Shown: positions 1 to 9,746, counted from the first letter of the stretch. The stretch: DNA of 16,655 nt from Candolleomyces eurysporus (GCA_027579435.1 JANBPK010000483.1:1-16655); one strand, 5' to 3'. Made by a program: numbers and translations. The notes: a model not told the origin generated them from the letters alone.

Positions 1-2
1 GA

Positions 3-725
3 TCCGCCGCAAAAAGACACCTAGGGAGCGACCCCACAGACGAGACGATATGGACTGCACTCCGAAGCAAACACTTGAACACTAAAAAAACTGTCAGCCT
101 TCCTCTGGAGACTAGCAAACGACGCCCTTANCCCATAACCAAATCTTTGCCCGCAACCCCACACTCGCGGAACGAGCGCAATGCCCCAAATGCCACACCA
201 TCGAAGACCAAAGACACATCTTCACATTATGCAAAGCATCGGGCCAAGAATACGTATGGCCCCTCGTAAAGAAGCTTCTCGACAAGAAGATCGTATGGCA
301 ACCCCCCCAGAACATAGGAGACCTGCTATCATGCTGCCTACCTGACAAAAAAGACCGAAGCTCCCCCGCAGAATCGATTGGAAAAGACCGCGCTAGAACG
401 ATCATCATCACCGAGGCTACATGGATCATTTGGACACAAAGATGCAGATGGAGAATAGAGGAGGAAGGAGACCTTAGTAAGATCCCCTCAAGAAATGAAA
501 CAGAAAACCGACTACTATACGCCCTAAACCNAAAAACTAACACTTGACATTATGGCCTCCGACGAGAAGAAATACAAGAAAAAGGCCATACCAGACAGCC
601 TCTGCCAAACCACCTGGAACGACATAGTCAACAATACCGAAGATCTAGTAAAATCCCTCAAATATCATAGGAATACCGGGGTTTTAGTGAGTATCGGACC
701 ATCCAGGGTAACGCACCCCGGATAG
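3..725 (+). pseudogene. retroelement polyprotein C-terminus with zinc knuckle, frame interrupted
   Basis: The coding tail is spread over all three plus frames. Frame 3 gives IWTALRSKHL (about 48-77), frame 1 gives SAFLWRLANDA (about 94-126), frame 2 runs 131-546 and frame 3 resumes to a TAG at 723-725. Frame 2 holds a C-x2-C-x10-H-x4-C knuckle (CPKC at 182-193, then the H and C of HIFTLC), the zinc-binding module found after RNase H in such elements. Later come TWIIWTQRC and the terminal KLTLDIM and KKYKKKAIP blocks that I recognise from related fungal elements. The first shift falls in a run of seven A (84-90); the other two fall exactly at the N bases 131 and 531. Each shift is +1 beside a homopolymer, so the copy may be less broken than it looks. 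It encodes no complete RT domain in this window. Confidence 0.75.
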
Positions 726-887
726 CCCGGAGCCTCACACTGCCTCCAAAGGCGTCCGTAAAGGATTTCCCCGGGGTGGGGGCCACCTTTTGGTCCTATT
801 CCATCTCTACATAGCTGGCAAAGGGGGCGAGATTCGTCGCTGCCCCGAGCCCGTGTCACCACACAAGCTCCACCAAAAAAAAAAAAA
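3..887 (+). mobile_element. 3' end of a non-LTR (LINE-like) retrotransposon
   Basis: This is the tail of a LINE-like element in plus orientation, entering from the left edge of the window. It holds the C-terminal coding part of an RT/RNase H polyprotein (3-725), a short 3' UTR (726-874) and a terminal tract of 13 A at 875-887. Poly(A) directly after a reverse-transcriptase-type C-terminus is the usual 3' end of a target-primed retroposon. The 5' end is outside the window, so target-site duplications cannot be tested. It lies tail to tail with the aldo-keto reductase gene, whose stop codon is 145 bp further right. Element type is inferred from remembered agaricomycete elements, not from a search. 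Confidence 0.8.
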
Positions 888-1031
888 GAGTAACTTGTAG
901 AGCGTAAAGGAATTGTATTAGAAAGACATTGTAGATACGTTTGTAGGCAAGTACAGATGAAAGCATTCTCATTTGAAGTGGCGCAGTCTAAAGCGAAACC
1001 GAGTCGTTTTGATCTAATCGTAGATCGCTAC

Positions 1032-2492
1032 TCAGAAGGTCTTACTCGCAGTGGGGACCTGGTTGGGTCGAATGGGAGGGGCGCGAGGAGTTTTGGTCAG
1101 AGTGGACCAAATCAGACCGGCTGGGTACGAGGTTCCGTCGCCCTATCGTGGAAAAGGTTCACAATGAGCACTCGGAGACAAAGAAAAAGACAAAGAATTC
1201 AGCGTACAATCATAAAGTTGGGGAAGCCTGGGTCGAGAGGCTTAGCAGTATCCAGGAAGGCAATCTGCTCGTCGGTGAGACTGATATCCAGCGCTTCGAT
1301 ATTTGCTACGATTTGCTCCGGCTTCCTGCCTCCAATGACTGGGAAGACGAACGGAGCCTTGTGCAACACGTAGGCGATGGCAACTAAACATGAGTGAGAC
1401 AAGATAAGTGATACGTATACAGAAGTGGTAACCGGGAATGCATACCGGAAGTAAGACTCTTGGCGCCGACTTCAGCTCGAACCTTGTCGAGAGCATCGCA
1501 GACCTTCTTTTCCTCGGGGGTACGCTCCCAGCTTGTCATCCAGGGCATGTTTCGTCCCTTCTCTCCCGATTTCTTACGCTTCTCTTCTTCTTCGTCAGAG
1601 CGCAGTTTACCACCGCAGAGAACACCGAATGGAGCCAAAGCCATTCCTTCGTCTCGAACCAAGGGAATGATCTCGCGTTCAGCAGACCTTTCCATAATGC
1701 TGTAGGCCGTTTGATAAATGCTGAACGGAGTCTTGCCCTGTTGGCGAGCGTACTCGTTGGCACGAGCGACAATCCATGCAGGGGTATCGGAGATGCCCTA
1801 AGTCAGATGATTAGCCTTATTGCTAGTATGATTGAATGAGATCAGGACTAACCAGATACAAGACGACGCCCCGTTGGACGTAGCCATGAAGGGCGTCCAT
1901 CACCTCGTAGATGGAGGTGTCCCAATCCCACCAGTGGAGGTAGAGGATGTCGATGTAGTGAGTGCGGAGATCTTTGAGGCTGCCCTCGATGGTCGTCTTT
2001 AGAGCCTTGGAGCTGTTACCAGTAAACGCGGCCCGTTTGACAGAGTGAGGCTCGAGCCATCGGTTTGAGGAGAACTGATAGAGGGTGGGTATAAGAAAGT
2101 ATAAAGTCAAATTAAGGAAACCCGTACCTTGGTTGCGATGACGAGATGGTCACGAATCCCGCGAGATTCAGCCCACTCCCCGATAAACTGCTCAGACGTG
2201 TTGTCTTGGCTAAAGGTAACATCTTAGACACTTTCAGAGCTGGCGATGAGGAATGGGCTTACTAGTTCCCGGCGGTATCGATGAAGTTACCGCCTTGCTC
2301 CCAGAACGCATCGAGCAGCTTGAAGCTGGACTCTTTGGTCATATTGCCCATTCCGACAGAAGACCAAGGAGATTCGCCAATGCTCATGCCTCCGAGTTGG
2401 AACGGGGAAACATGGACACCTGCCCTCTTGGAGAGTTGGCGAAGGTGGCCGAGTTTCGAAGCGGGTTGCTCAGAAGGGGTGAAGAGAGCCAT
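1032..2492 (-). CDS. aldo-keto reductase, aryl-alcohol dehydrogenase (AAD) / norsolorinic acid reductase type
   Basis: Probable cytosolic NADPH-dependent reductase of the AKR9-like AAD branch, interconverting aldehydes and alcohols; the substrate is unknown. Model: complement(join(1032..1142, 1208..1383, 1446..1797, 1853..2074, 2128..2209, 2263..2492)), 390 residues, normal for the family. All five introns are 53-65 bp with GT..AG ends, and exon phases agree throughout. The expected AKR catalytic residues are present: D72 and Y77 in FIDTAGNY (split by intron 1), K104 in VIATK, and H151 in YLHWWDWD. The cofactor-side blocks LYLGISDTPAW and FPVIGGRK are intact. The start ATG at 2490-2492 has a good context (ACCATGG) and begins the family-typical N-terminus. 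The short exon 6 (1032-1142) rests on splice sites and the match of GDGTSY to the family C-terminus, so it is the least certain part. A TATA box lies about 95 bp upstream. Confidence 0.93.
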
Positions 2493-2512
2493 GGTGAGTT
2501 AGAGTAGAAGTC

Positions 2513-2531
2513 GGTTGGTTGGTTGGTTGGT
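2513..2531. repeat. (GGTT)n microsatellite in the reductase 5' leader
   Basis: Almost five perfect GGTT units (19 bp) lie between the TATA box and the start codon of the reductase gene; on the coding strand they read as ACCA/CCAA units. A tetranucleotide run in a leader can change length easily, but no effect is demonstrated here. Confidence 0.8.
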
Positions 2532-2586
2532 GAGGAGAGTTGACTGGGCTGTTTGAAGATGGCTCAAAACCGTCCATCCCTGTACC

Positions 2587-2594
2587 CTTTTATA
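2587..2594 (-). promoter_or_regulatory. TATA box of the aldo-keto reductase gene
   Basis: Read on the minus strand this is TATAAAAG, a near-consensus TATA box, 95 bp upstream of the reductase ATG. Such spacing leaves a 5' UTR of roughly 60 nt, in which the ACCA tetranucleotide run lies. A strong TATA box suggests an inducible rather than a housekeeping gene; that last step is inference. Confidence 0.65.
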
Positions 2595-2599
2595 CTTCT

Positions 2600-4539
2600 A
2601 TCAGCGCTCCTCAAGGCTCGATGAGGTGGGTCTTCATAGTCAGTTAATTAATTGGTCAGACGTGCGATGTGCACACAGCTTGGGTGTTTCGAGCGCACTA
2701 TCGGACAAGACGCAGTGCCAGTGTTACGAGACTTACAAGTAAACGATGACATGAGACTTGCCTTCCACTCATTCTCCTCAGAGAGGACCCACAACAAGTC
2801 CGAGCTGGAGTTTGCGCTGGATGTCGGCGTCGCGGGAGATTACTGCGGAGCCGTCGGACTTGAGGTTGCCTATTTGTCAAAGCTCTCTTGATCAAATAAT
2901 ACACCACTAGTGCAGTGGACAGTCCCAATTCGGACCCATCTCTTCAATGTGTTTATCGCTTTCCTAGCTCGAGCTCGCGTCGTCAGCAATGCGAATTTAC
3001 GATTTTGCACCAAAAAAAATTGTTGACGCGTGGATTCTACTTGTTCACCCTCGGACGATTTCGTGGCACCTCTATGTCGAGTCGTCGTTGACCGGTTGAC
3101 CGGATTTCTATGCAGTAAAACACTTGGACCTCCGGGCGCCTGGAAAATGGACATCTACGGGGCGGTGTGATCGATATCAGCGGTGTGGTCGATATCAGGA
3201 AGGATACGAACAAAATCGCCCGCGGCTCAGCCAACAATTCGGTTACATTCCTGCTGGAGGCTCCTTTAGTTCCGCCTGCCTGCGCTCTCTTGGAATTCGT
3301 GCTGTGGCTATTACGGTTTGAACGACGCTGGTCCGAATCGTTGGTTATATGGGAAACCAACGCCTAGTTGCAGAAAATCAAAGAGGGCTGGAGGGCGGTG
3401 AAAATTAATTTAATAACGACTGGCGTCGAGTCCGATTGTGCTGGAATTCATGGTGAGTGACTTTGGTCAAGGCGCGTCATGAGGATGAAGAGCGAAGTTT
3501 CTTATCTCTTTTAGAAAGTCAGATATCCTTTTCATTCCTGAAGAGACAAGCGCATAGCCAGCCAGAATTGACTTCGGTTGTGGAAGCGTATCGCGCAGAA
3601 AACGCAGGACAATCGATGGTGTCTCTATGAAATGTTTTTGTACNTTTTGGGGGGCCAACAACGCTGCTTTTGGGACGGAATGGACGTACCGAGGAACTCT
3701 CAGGGTCTTTCAGTGTGGCTTAATCTTAGGTGAGAGCATTGACTCCTATAGCGGTGGGACTCACCGGATGGACCATGGCTTTCACTCTGGCCGAGAGCTG
3801 TGAACCTGGCTCTGTGAAGGGCAGCTGTATACTTCCTACTGTATGGATGGATGGGTCGCCCCAAATCTTCAGCTGAGCGATGTGATTCTTCGACCCATTA
3901 TGTGGCAACAGAATTACTTGTGGGTTTCTGCATTTTCGTCATGCCCCTTTCCCGGCTTTCTTGTCCGCATTCGCGTTTCGCAAACAAAAATATTTCATTC
4001 GGTCAGTAATTTCAGTGTACTCAGAGCTCAGGGCGTCAAATTATCACCGACAAATGTCTCTACAGGGTGTTGTTTCAAACCCGCAGTTATACTTGCTCAA
4101 CATACTCTCCACGGAAGGAGCTTCGCCCGGGGCGCAGGAAATTTAACTGCGGTCGTTGTGCTAAACCTATTCTTGCTGTTGTTCTCATCCGGACGCTGGC
4201 CGACCGGTTGCCCGGGTCAGAAAATTATTTCGGTTTCTGCCGCCGCCAATGTTATTGATCAACAGAATAGGAAGTGTAGCTGGTGGCCGAGCATTGCCCA
4301 TTGTGGTCATTGAGAGACAGCCGGGGATAACATGGACGCGGTCACGTTGTTCAGAAGGATAATGGGCAAGGATGGCCAACACGTTCAGGAGCCACCCTTG
4401 GCTTTCAACCACAACCACCACAGTAGCTCTTGCCGCTCTGTCTGCACCATCTGGCCTCATCCCAACTCCCCCTCCTATTGTCTAGCACCCACACAACACA
4501 AACCACCACACAACCACTATTCCACAATCTGCAATCACG
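2600..4539. other. gene-poor intergenic stretch
   Basis: I find no coding region here that I can support. Open frames on both strands are short (under about 160 codons), low in recognisable motifs, and not joined by consistent splice sites into a longer protein. The contents I can name are an 18-bp tandem duplication at 3162-3197, one ambiguous base at 3644, and a C/A-rich leader (about 4490-4539) with repeated CCACAC/ACAAC blocks directly before the kinase start, typical of a fungal 5' UTR. A decayed gene or an unannotated non-coding transcript cannot be excluded. Confidence 0.6.
3162..3197. repeat. 18-bp tandem duplication
   Basis: Two adjacent 18-bp units, GCGGTGTGATCGATATCA and the same with one A-to-G change (position 3170 versus 3188). 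Each contains an ATCGAT or GTCGAT core followed by ATCA. It lies in the gene-poor stretch, with no obvious neighbour to regulate within 500 bp. Confidence 0.85.
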
Positions 4540-7191
4540 ATGGGCATACTCTCTTGCTCGATAGACTTCTTTATGAAGGCCTGTCTCTCATGGAAGATGT
4601 CCCGTGCGGAGGAAGATGCCGCCCTCAACCTCGTGAAGGAAGAGGTTCGCAAGAACAGGCCGAATCAGGCGCGAAAGCTTGGAACATCTGAGCTTTTCAT
4701 GAAGGCTCCCTCGGAGACGCGAACTGGATCAACATTCAGATGGACCGAGCTCAAGGAGGTCAGCGACGCGGTGGCAAAGCTAAAATTCAATAGCATGGTT
4801 TACAACGGCCTCGCTTTTCGCGGAATAGTGAATGCTCGAGACGACATCGACGAGCTTGAACCAAGTGGCGCGTTGACCAGGAAGGCGAAGGGAAGCCTCA
4901 GAGCAACGGATGTCATGGTGCCCTTTGCACTTAGCCACACCTGCGACGACCAAATCCGCGAGGTAAGTACTGCCTTGGTTTTATTGAACGATTCTCATGG
5001 TTTGGACAATTAGGATATACGTACGGTCGCAAATCTCGTTATGCAGAAAGATTTCCGCCGCAACTTTGTATATGCTGTAAGTCCTGACCTCCTATCAATT
5101 CTTCTGGCACTCATCCATCTTGACTAGATCGCTATTGAGGATTCGCTTATGACCCTATGGTACTTTTCTCGGTCTCACACCGTCAAATCCAGGCCAGTCG
5201 ACTATATCAAGGTATGAACGCGACTCCTCATTGCTCCGCATTTGCTCACTTCGTCTTTCAGAATCCATCTCATTTAATCGCTTTCTTAACCTATCTTATG
5301 TTCTCCACCGATATTGAACTGGGACTCGACCCTAGAATCAGCTTCATCTCCCAGGACAATGCCGGATTCGTCTATCACCTTGGCGAGAAGCCTTACCTGG
5401 TGGTCTCCATTCTCAACCAAGAGGAAACGGCCACCAACACTGAGTCCCTCAGGCGCGCTCGTGTTTTCAAGGCCATCGAGATCGCTTTTCCGACATCCCG
5501 CCCGCTGCGCACTGCAATTCCAATCATCTTAAAGGATACATGGGTTGGTGCAAGCAGCCCCACCGAAAGTCAGATTGAACAGAAGGTTCTTGCGGACGTC
5601 GAGGCCTACCTGAAGAAAGACGACTGGAAGTCCATCCAATTTGCGGAGGGTCTACGGGTTACTCAGGCAGAGCCTGAGGAGACCTTGATGAAGGCAGGAA
5701 CCGCAGGGCCGGAGTCTCTTTTCGCAGAGGACAAGTGGAAGAGTCTCTTCGTGCATATTGAGGAGGAATCGGCTGGTACGCCGGTTGCGCTAGAAAAGTT
5801 GAGGATTGCAAAACCCGATTCGGCTCCCAAGTTCAAGCAGCGTACACTTGCTCGCTACGAAAAGGAGGGGATTCGTGTCGACCGTCTCCCAAATGTTGGT
5901 GAAGCCATGAACGTCCTTAACCATGGCGCTTATGGTAAGTCGATTTCCCTTTTTGAGGCTACGTACTTGACTGATCGCACTTCCAACAGTGCTTTACACC
6001 CTTTTCTGTGCGGGATGGGTCCATGGTGATATCAGCATCAACAACATCATGGGAATCGAGAACGAGGCCACTGGAGAATGGAACCTTTTGCTCGGAACCT
6101 TCAGGGACGCGCAGAAATTTCATCCCGCTGAGAGTGACGAGAGCGACGAGAACGACGAGCAGATCGAACAGTTCCTGGGCGATGTAGAGGCTATCTGGTG
6201 GACCACCGTCTTCATCCTTTCCACACGAGTCGAAACTGGGACACCCAAGGGGAAGGCCCCCTTCAAGCTCGATAGAAACATCAAGAAGGCACTGCAAGTC
6301 GAGTTAGATGCCGACTTTGTGGAGTGCCTTCACGAAGACCTTCAACCGTTGGCCAAGAAGGCCGAAGAATTCAGGATTCGGTTGGAGGAGTTGGACTTAG
6401 GCTTTCCAAAGAAGAACGAGATCTATGAAGCTGCGTATACTTTCTTCAGCGGCATCACAGAAGATCAGGAGGCGTGGTCCAAGGCTGCCAAACTTGATTT
6501 GAAGCCATGGAAGCCAAATTTTATCGTCGACAATCCTGCCTGCGAACGACGCTGCAAGGTGGCAAACAAGTGTCTGCCCAGCGGAAACAAGCGAGACCGG
6601 TTCACCAAACGTGAACGACCAGCAGATGACGACGACGGGAGGGAGGACACCAAGCGAAAGAGGCCCATAGGAGATGATCAGACCTCACCTGGCCTATCGG
6701 GCGGTTCTTTGCCCTCGAGGAATGCTCTTGAGAAGAGGATTTCCGAGTTCAAGCTGCCAGTCGGCGTCTCCGAGTCCACGCACACGTGGGCAATCCCTAC
6801 GGCCGTCCCGTCGCTTGCACCGGCCAAGGCAAATGCGATTGGAGCGTTAACCCAGACTCTGCCAACCCCAACCGCGGCATCTGCATCTCGGGACATACCT
6901 CAGGATATCGCTCCCACGAACCAGCCGGCGCCGCAAGAAGGGAATTCACTCGAGGATGGCGAGATTCCCGAATCTGATACGCTACCCGCTATCACCGCTC
7001 AGCCAGGCTTTCGAGAGGATCGCAGAAGACGTGGGGCGCCCCTCCCAGTGCCATTCTACAGGCAGGCGACATCTCAAGCTTCCTCAGCCTCTAGGACATG
7101 GAGGAGGCCACCACCCACTGCGAATCGCCAACGCGATGATGCTCGAGCGGAGCCACGTTTCCAAAGGGATCATCGTGATCGCCGCCACTGA
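4540..7191 (+). CDS. FunK1-type fungal protein kinase, probably catalytically impaired
   Basis: Member of the fungal-specific kinase family FunK1 (Pfam Pkinase_fungal type). Model: join(4540..4962, 5014..5076, 5128..5211, 5262..5934, 5990..7191), 814 residues, four introns of 50-55 bp, all phase-consistent. Family landmarks: MTLWYFSRSH with SHLIAFLTYLMFS (about 180-205), a candidate beta-3 lysine K281 in ILKDTWV, the catalytic loop HGDISINN at 426-433, and FLGDVEAIWW (about 476-485) matching the usual FLxDLESLWW helix. Departures: the HRD arginine is G427; the DFG-like Asp seems absent (LLLGTFRDAQKF, about 447-458); only about 17 residues separate that block from FLGDVEAIWW, so the GTxxFM activation segment is missing. 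The 200-residue tail is Pro/Arg-rich with a nuclear-signal-like KRKRP at 636-640. The start is the first ATG after a C/A-rich leader; M12 or M20 remain possible. FunK1 genes are commonly multicopy in agarics. Confidence 0.83.
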
Positions 7192-7570
7192 TGCAACTGC
7201 TCATTGTTTTTGATTTTGATGACTGCGATTCTCACTAATATGCTTTTATCTTCTTCCGTCGGATTCATATTGATATACCGTATTATCCATGATTTTGCAG
7301 TCGTACTAGAAGAGATACACATCCGTATATCGACGATGGCCAATGACTGCCAAGTTGATTTGTATCGATAACTTTGTGTAGACGGCCTTCTTGCAGATGA
7401 ATATCATGAATTATCAGTGCTTCCATGAGGATACTCTGACACTCATGGTAAAACGTAGCTGTAACCGCATGGTTGCTCAAACTCGAGTTTGACAGATGTA
7501 GAACTTCTTTAGTGATATGCAGTTTTGCTGGGACGCTTTGGAAGGTTGCCAAGTCTCCCTTGAGAAAGCT

Positions 7571-7587
7571 GAGATTATGATAATCTC
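7571..7587. promoter_or_regulatory. GATTA inverted repeat, copy A promoter
   Basis: GAGATTATGATAATCTC is a perfect 8-1-8 inverted repeat 256 bp before the peptide A start. Copies B and C have an inverted repeat at the matching place. A symmetrical site fits a dimeric regulator, but no factor is identified. A further GGGGATTATGGG follows about 25 bp downstream. Confidence 0.5.
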
Positions 7588-7773
7588 AATACAGCGTTCA
7601 CAAGTGGGGATTATGGGCAGTAGAAGTCGATAAGAGAGGGTATCCGAGCTGTTGGATTCTTCTGCCGCTGTGAAACAAGATGCGGAAATGATAGGTCTGG
7701 GAGAAGCAAAAGCACGGCAAGTTTTCGCGAGGGTACTGTGTGTTCTCCCGGTCAGCACTGTGGACGGACAGGG

Positions 7774-7780
7774 TATAAAG
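7774..7780 (+). promoter_or_regulatory. TATA box, peptide copy A
   Basis: TATAAAG within GGGTATAAAGAGACGAA, 69 bp before the start codon. The same block recurs at nearly the same distance before copies B and C, which supports it as a real core promoter. Confidence 0.75.
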
Positions 7781-7842
7781 AGACGAAACAAAAATCCTGC
7801 ACCTCAACTTCAGAACACTCAAATCACTCAGACACACCCAGC

Positions 7843-8135
7843 ATGCTGAACAAGCTCACTTCGGTCGTGCTCGCTGCATTTGCCCTGATTTTGACTCTTC
7901 AAGCGACGACCGTTTCCGGAAGCCCGATGGCCATATCTGGTATGTGATTTCCATCATAACCGGCTTACGTTCTCTTGCTCATGCCGTATCGATTCTTGAA
8001 GAGCTGGAGCAGAGTAAGTCTTTGTAACTGGTGCATAATAGCTATTAGCTTGACTGTTTCATCCCACCCTCAGGAGGCTATGATATGCAGGTTGCGCCTC
8101 CCGACTCAACAAAGGGTCACGGTAGCGCCACCTGA
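7843..8135 (+). CDS. small secreted peptide, copy A (56 residues)
   Basis: Product not recognised from any known family. Model: join(7843..7939, 8002..8013, 8074..8135), with introns of 62 and 60 bp. Residues 1-27 form a clear secretion signal: MLNK, a hydrophobic core (VVLAAFALILTL) and a small-residue exit at TTVSGS. After it come PMAIS, then ELEQR (33-37, from a 12-nt microexon), then a variable part ending GHGSAT. No cysteine, dibasic KEX2 site or CAAX box is present; the single Arg after ELEQ could be a monobasic cleavage point. Relative to copies B and C it lacks three codons just after the microexon, in frame. The splice model is supported because the three copies give matching, phase-consistent exons while intron 1 here has an immediate stop (TGA). 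A TATA box lies 69 bp upstream, and a probable intron (8156-8211) follows in the 3' UTR. Confidence 0.72.
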
Positions 8136-8562
8136 GCTTTCTGGCTAGATGCTGGGTAAGTGAACAAATTCAATCCCCGAAAATGGCTATTGATAGTGAG
8201 GATTCCGCTAGAGGCGAAAGACAATCTGCTCGATTTGACCATGTTCATAAGCTCGGAGGTTTGACACGTTTGAAGGAATGAACATGGCGTTTGGACTTTT
8301 GATTCTGTACTCTGTGTGTAGTGCTAAGGAAATACACATGTCCAATTACTGCGAAGTTGATCTTCTGTGTAAGCAGTCTTCTTAAAGATGAATATCATGA
8401 ATTCTCAGCGCCTCATGGAAATACACTGTCACTCATAGCAGTGCGTATCTGGAGCCCCACATGGTTACTCAAATTCGAGGTTGACAAAAGTAGAACTTCT
8501 TTGATGGAATGCAGTTTCGTTGAGGCACTTTGGAAGGTTGCCGAGTCACGGTTGGGAAAGCT

Positions 8563-8579
8563 GGGATTATGGTGATCCT
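8563..8579. promoter_or_regulatory. GATTA inverted repeat, copy B promoter (imperfect)
   Basis: GGGATTATGGTGATCCT matches the copy A element in position, 235 bp before the ATG, but its symmetry is imperfect. It is the weakest of the three. Confidence 0.4.
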
Positions 8580-8748
8580 AATACAGCGTTCACAGGTGGG
8601 AATTATGGGCTCAGAAATCAATGAGAGAGGATATTCGAGCTGTTGTACCGTCCTTGTCGCTGCGAAACAAGATGAAGAAATGATATGTCTGGGAGAAGCA
8701 AGAAGTACTGCGTGTTCTCCTGGCAGTCAGTGCTGCGGACGGACAGGG

Positions 8749-8755
8749 TATAAAG
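8749..8755 (+). promoter_or_regulatory. TATA box, peptide copy B
   Basis: TATAAAG within GGGTATAAAGAGACGAA, 65 bp before the start codon, identical in sequence to the box of copy A. Confidence 0.75.
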
Positions 8756-8813
8756 AGACGAACAATCCTGCACCTAATCCTCAGAACACTCAAGTCACTC
8801 AGACACACCTAGC

Positions 8814-9116
8814 ATGTTGAACAAGCTCACTTCGGTCGCGTTCGCCGCGTTTGCTTTGATTTTGACGCTTCAAGCGACGACCGTTTCCGGAAGCCCGATG
8901 GCCATATCTGGTACGTAGTTTCCATCACCCATACGCGGCTCCCGTTCTCTTGCTCATGCCATATCGATTTTTGAAGAACTGGAACAGAGTAAGTCTCCGT
9001 AGCTGTTGCATGGCCATCAGTTTAACTGGTTCATCCCACCTTCAGGAGGGAAGCTTGGCTTCGATATGAACGTTGCCCCTCCCGACTCAGCAAGCGGTCA
9101 CGGTAGCGCCTACTGA
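8814..9116 (+). CDS. small secreted peptide, copy B (59 residues)
   Basis: Paralogue of copy A. Model: join(8814..8910, 8977..8988, 9046..9116), with introns of 66 and 57 bp. The signal peptide is nearly identical (MLNKLTSVAFAAFALILTL...). The microexon again gives ELEQR, followed by GKLGFDMNVAPPD and the tail GHGSAY. Intron 1 has an in-frame TAG, so it must be removed to make the full product. The TATA box is 65 bp upstream. The 3' UTR has the same probable intron (9138-9193). No similarity to a known toxin, hydrophobin, pheromone precursor or cerato-platanin was recognised; function is unknown. Secretion is inferred from the N-terminus alone. Confidence 0.75.
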
Positions 9117-9563
9117 GCTCTTTGGTTCAGGACCTGGGTAAGTGAACGAATGCAATCCCCCCAAACTGTTGTTGATAGTAAGGATTCTGCTAGAGCTTAG
9201 AGACGATCTGCTCAACTTGACCACGATCATAAGTTCGGAGGTTTAACACGTTCAAAGGAATGATCATGGCGTTTGGATTTTCGATTATGTACTCTGTCTG
9301 TGTGTGGTGCTAAGGAAATACACATCTGTCTGTCTACGACGTCCGATGGTTGCGAAGTTGATCTTTGTGTGACAACCTTCATTCAGATGAATATCATGAA
9401 TTCTCAGCACCTCATGGAAAAACGCACTGACATTCATGATAAAGCGTATTTGGAGCCCCACATGGTTGCTCAAACTCGAGGTTGACAGAAGTCGAACTTC
9501 TTCGGTGAAATGCAGTTTCGTTAGGGCACTTTGGAGGGTTGTCAAGCCACCGTTGGGAAAGCT

Positions 9564-9580
9564 GGGATTATGGTAATCCC
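9564..9580. promoter_or_regulatory. GATTA inverted repeat, copy C promoter
   Basis: GGGATTATGGTAATCCC is a perfect 7-3-7 inverted repeat 234 bp before the peptide C start. The outer bases differ from copy A on both arms together (GAG..CTC versus GGG..CCC), so symmetry is kept although the sequence changed. Confidence 0.5.
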
Positions 9581-9746
9581 AATACAGCGTTCACAAGTGG
9601 GGATTATGGGCAGTAGAAGTCAATGAAAGAGGGTACTCAAGCTACTGTACCGCCCTTCTGTCGCTGAAAAATAGGACGAAGAAATGACACGAATCTGAAA
9701 GAAGCAACACCGCGTGTTCTCCCTGCCAGTGCTGGTGGAGACATGG

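Larger units (their letters stand above)
7291..8296 (+). repeat. tandem unit A of a three-copy ~1-kb direct repeat
   Basis: First of three head-to-tail units. The units share a promoter region with recognisable blocks (such as GATGAATATCATGAATT, AATACAGCGTTCACA and a TATAAAGAGA box), a small secreted-peptide gene and a 3' UTR intron. Unit A is the most divergent, especially at its left end, where it begins about 100 bp after the kinase stop codon. Boundaries are approximate, set by aligning the shared blocks by eye. Confidence 0.85.
8297..9277 (+). repeat. tandem unit B of the ~1-kb direct repeat
   Basis: Second unit, about 980 bp. Its start codon is 971 bp after that of unit A. Similarity with unit C runs through promoter, exons, introns and the 3' region, so the unit was duplicated whole at DNA level and not as a processed copy. 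Confidence 0.87.

Noticed and set aside
957..1373. 138-codon open frame on the plus strand
   Set aside because: It lies antisense to exons 5-6 of the aldo-keto reductase, shows no family motif and crosses that gene's splice sites.
3726..3908. 60-codon minus-strand frame with a GT donor, resembling a single exon
   Set aside because: The sequence is not recognisable, and splicing onward soon meets a stop; no partner exons on either side extend it.
4185..4460. 91-codon minus-strand frame with a Val-rich stretch
   Set aside because: It lies opposite the kinase promoter region, has biased composition from CCA-type repeats on the other strand, and no motif or splice support.
9285..9545. 86-codon minus-strand frame in the repeat promoter, with weak counterparts before copies A and B
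   Set aside because: The counterpart frames in units A and B are broken by indels that are not multiples of three, so it is not under coding constraint.
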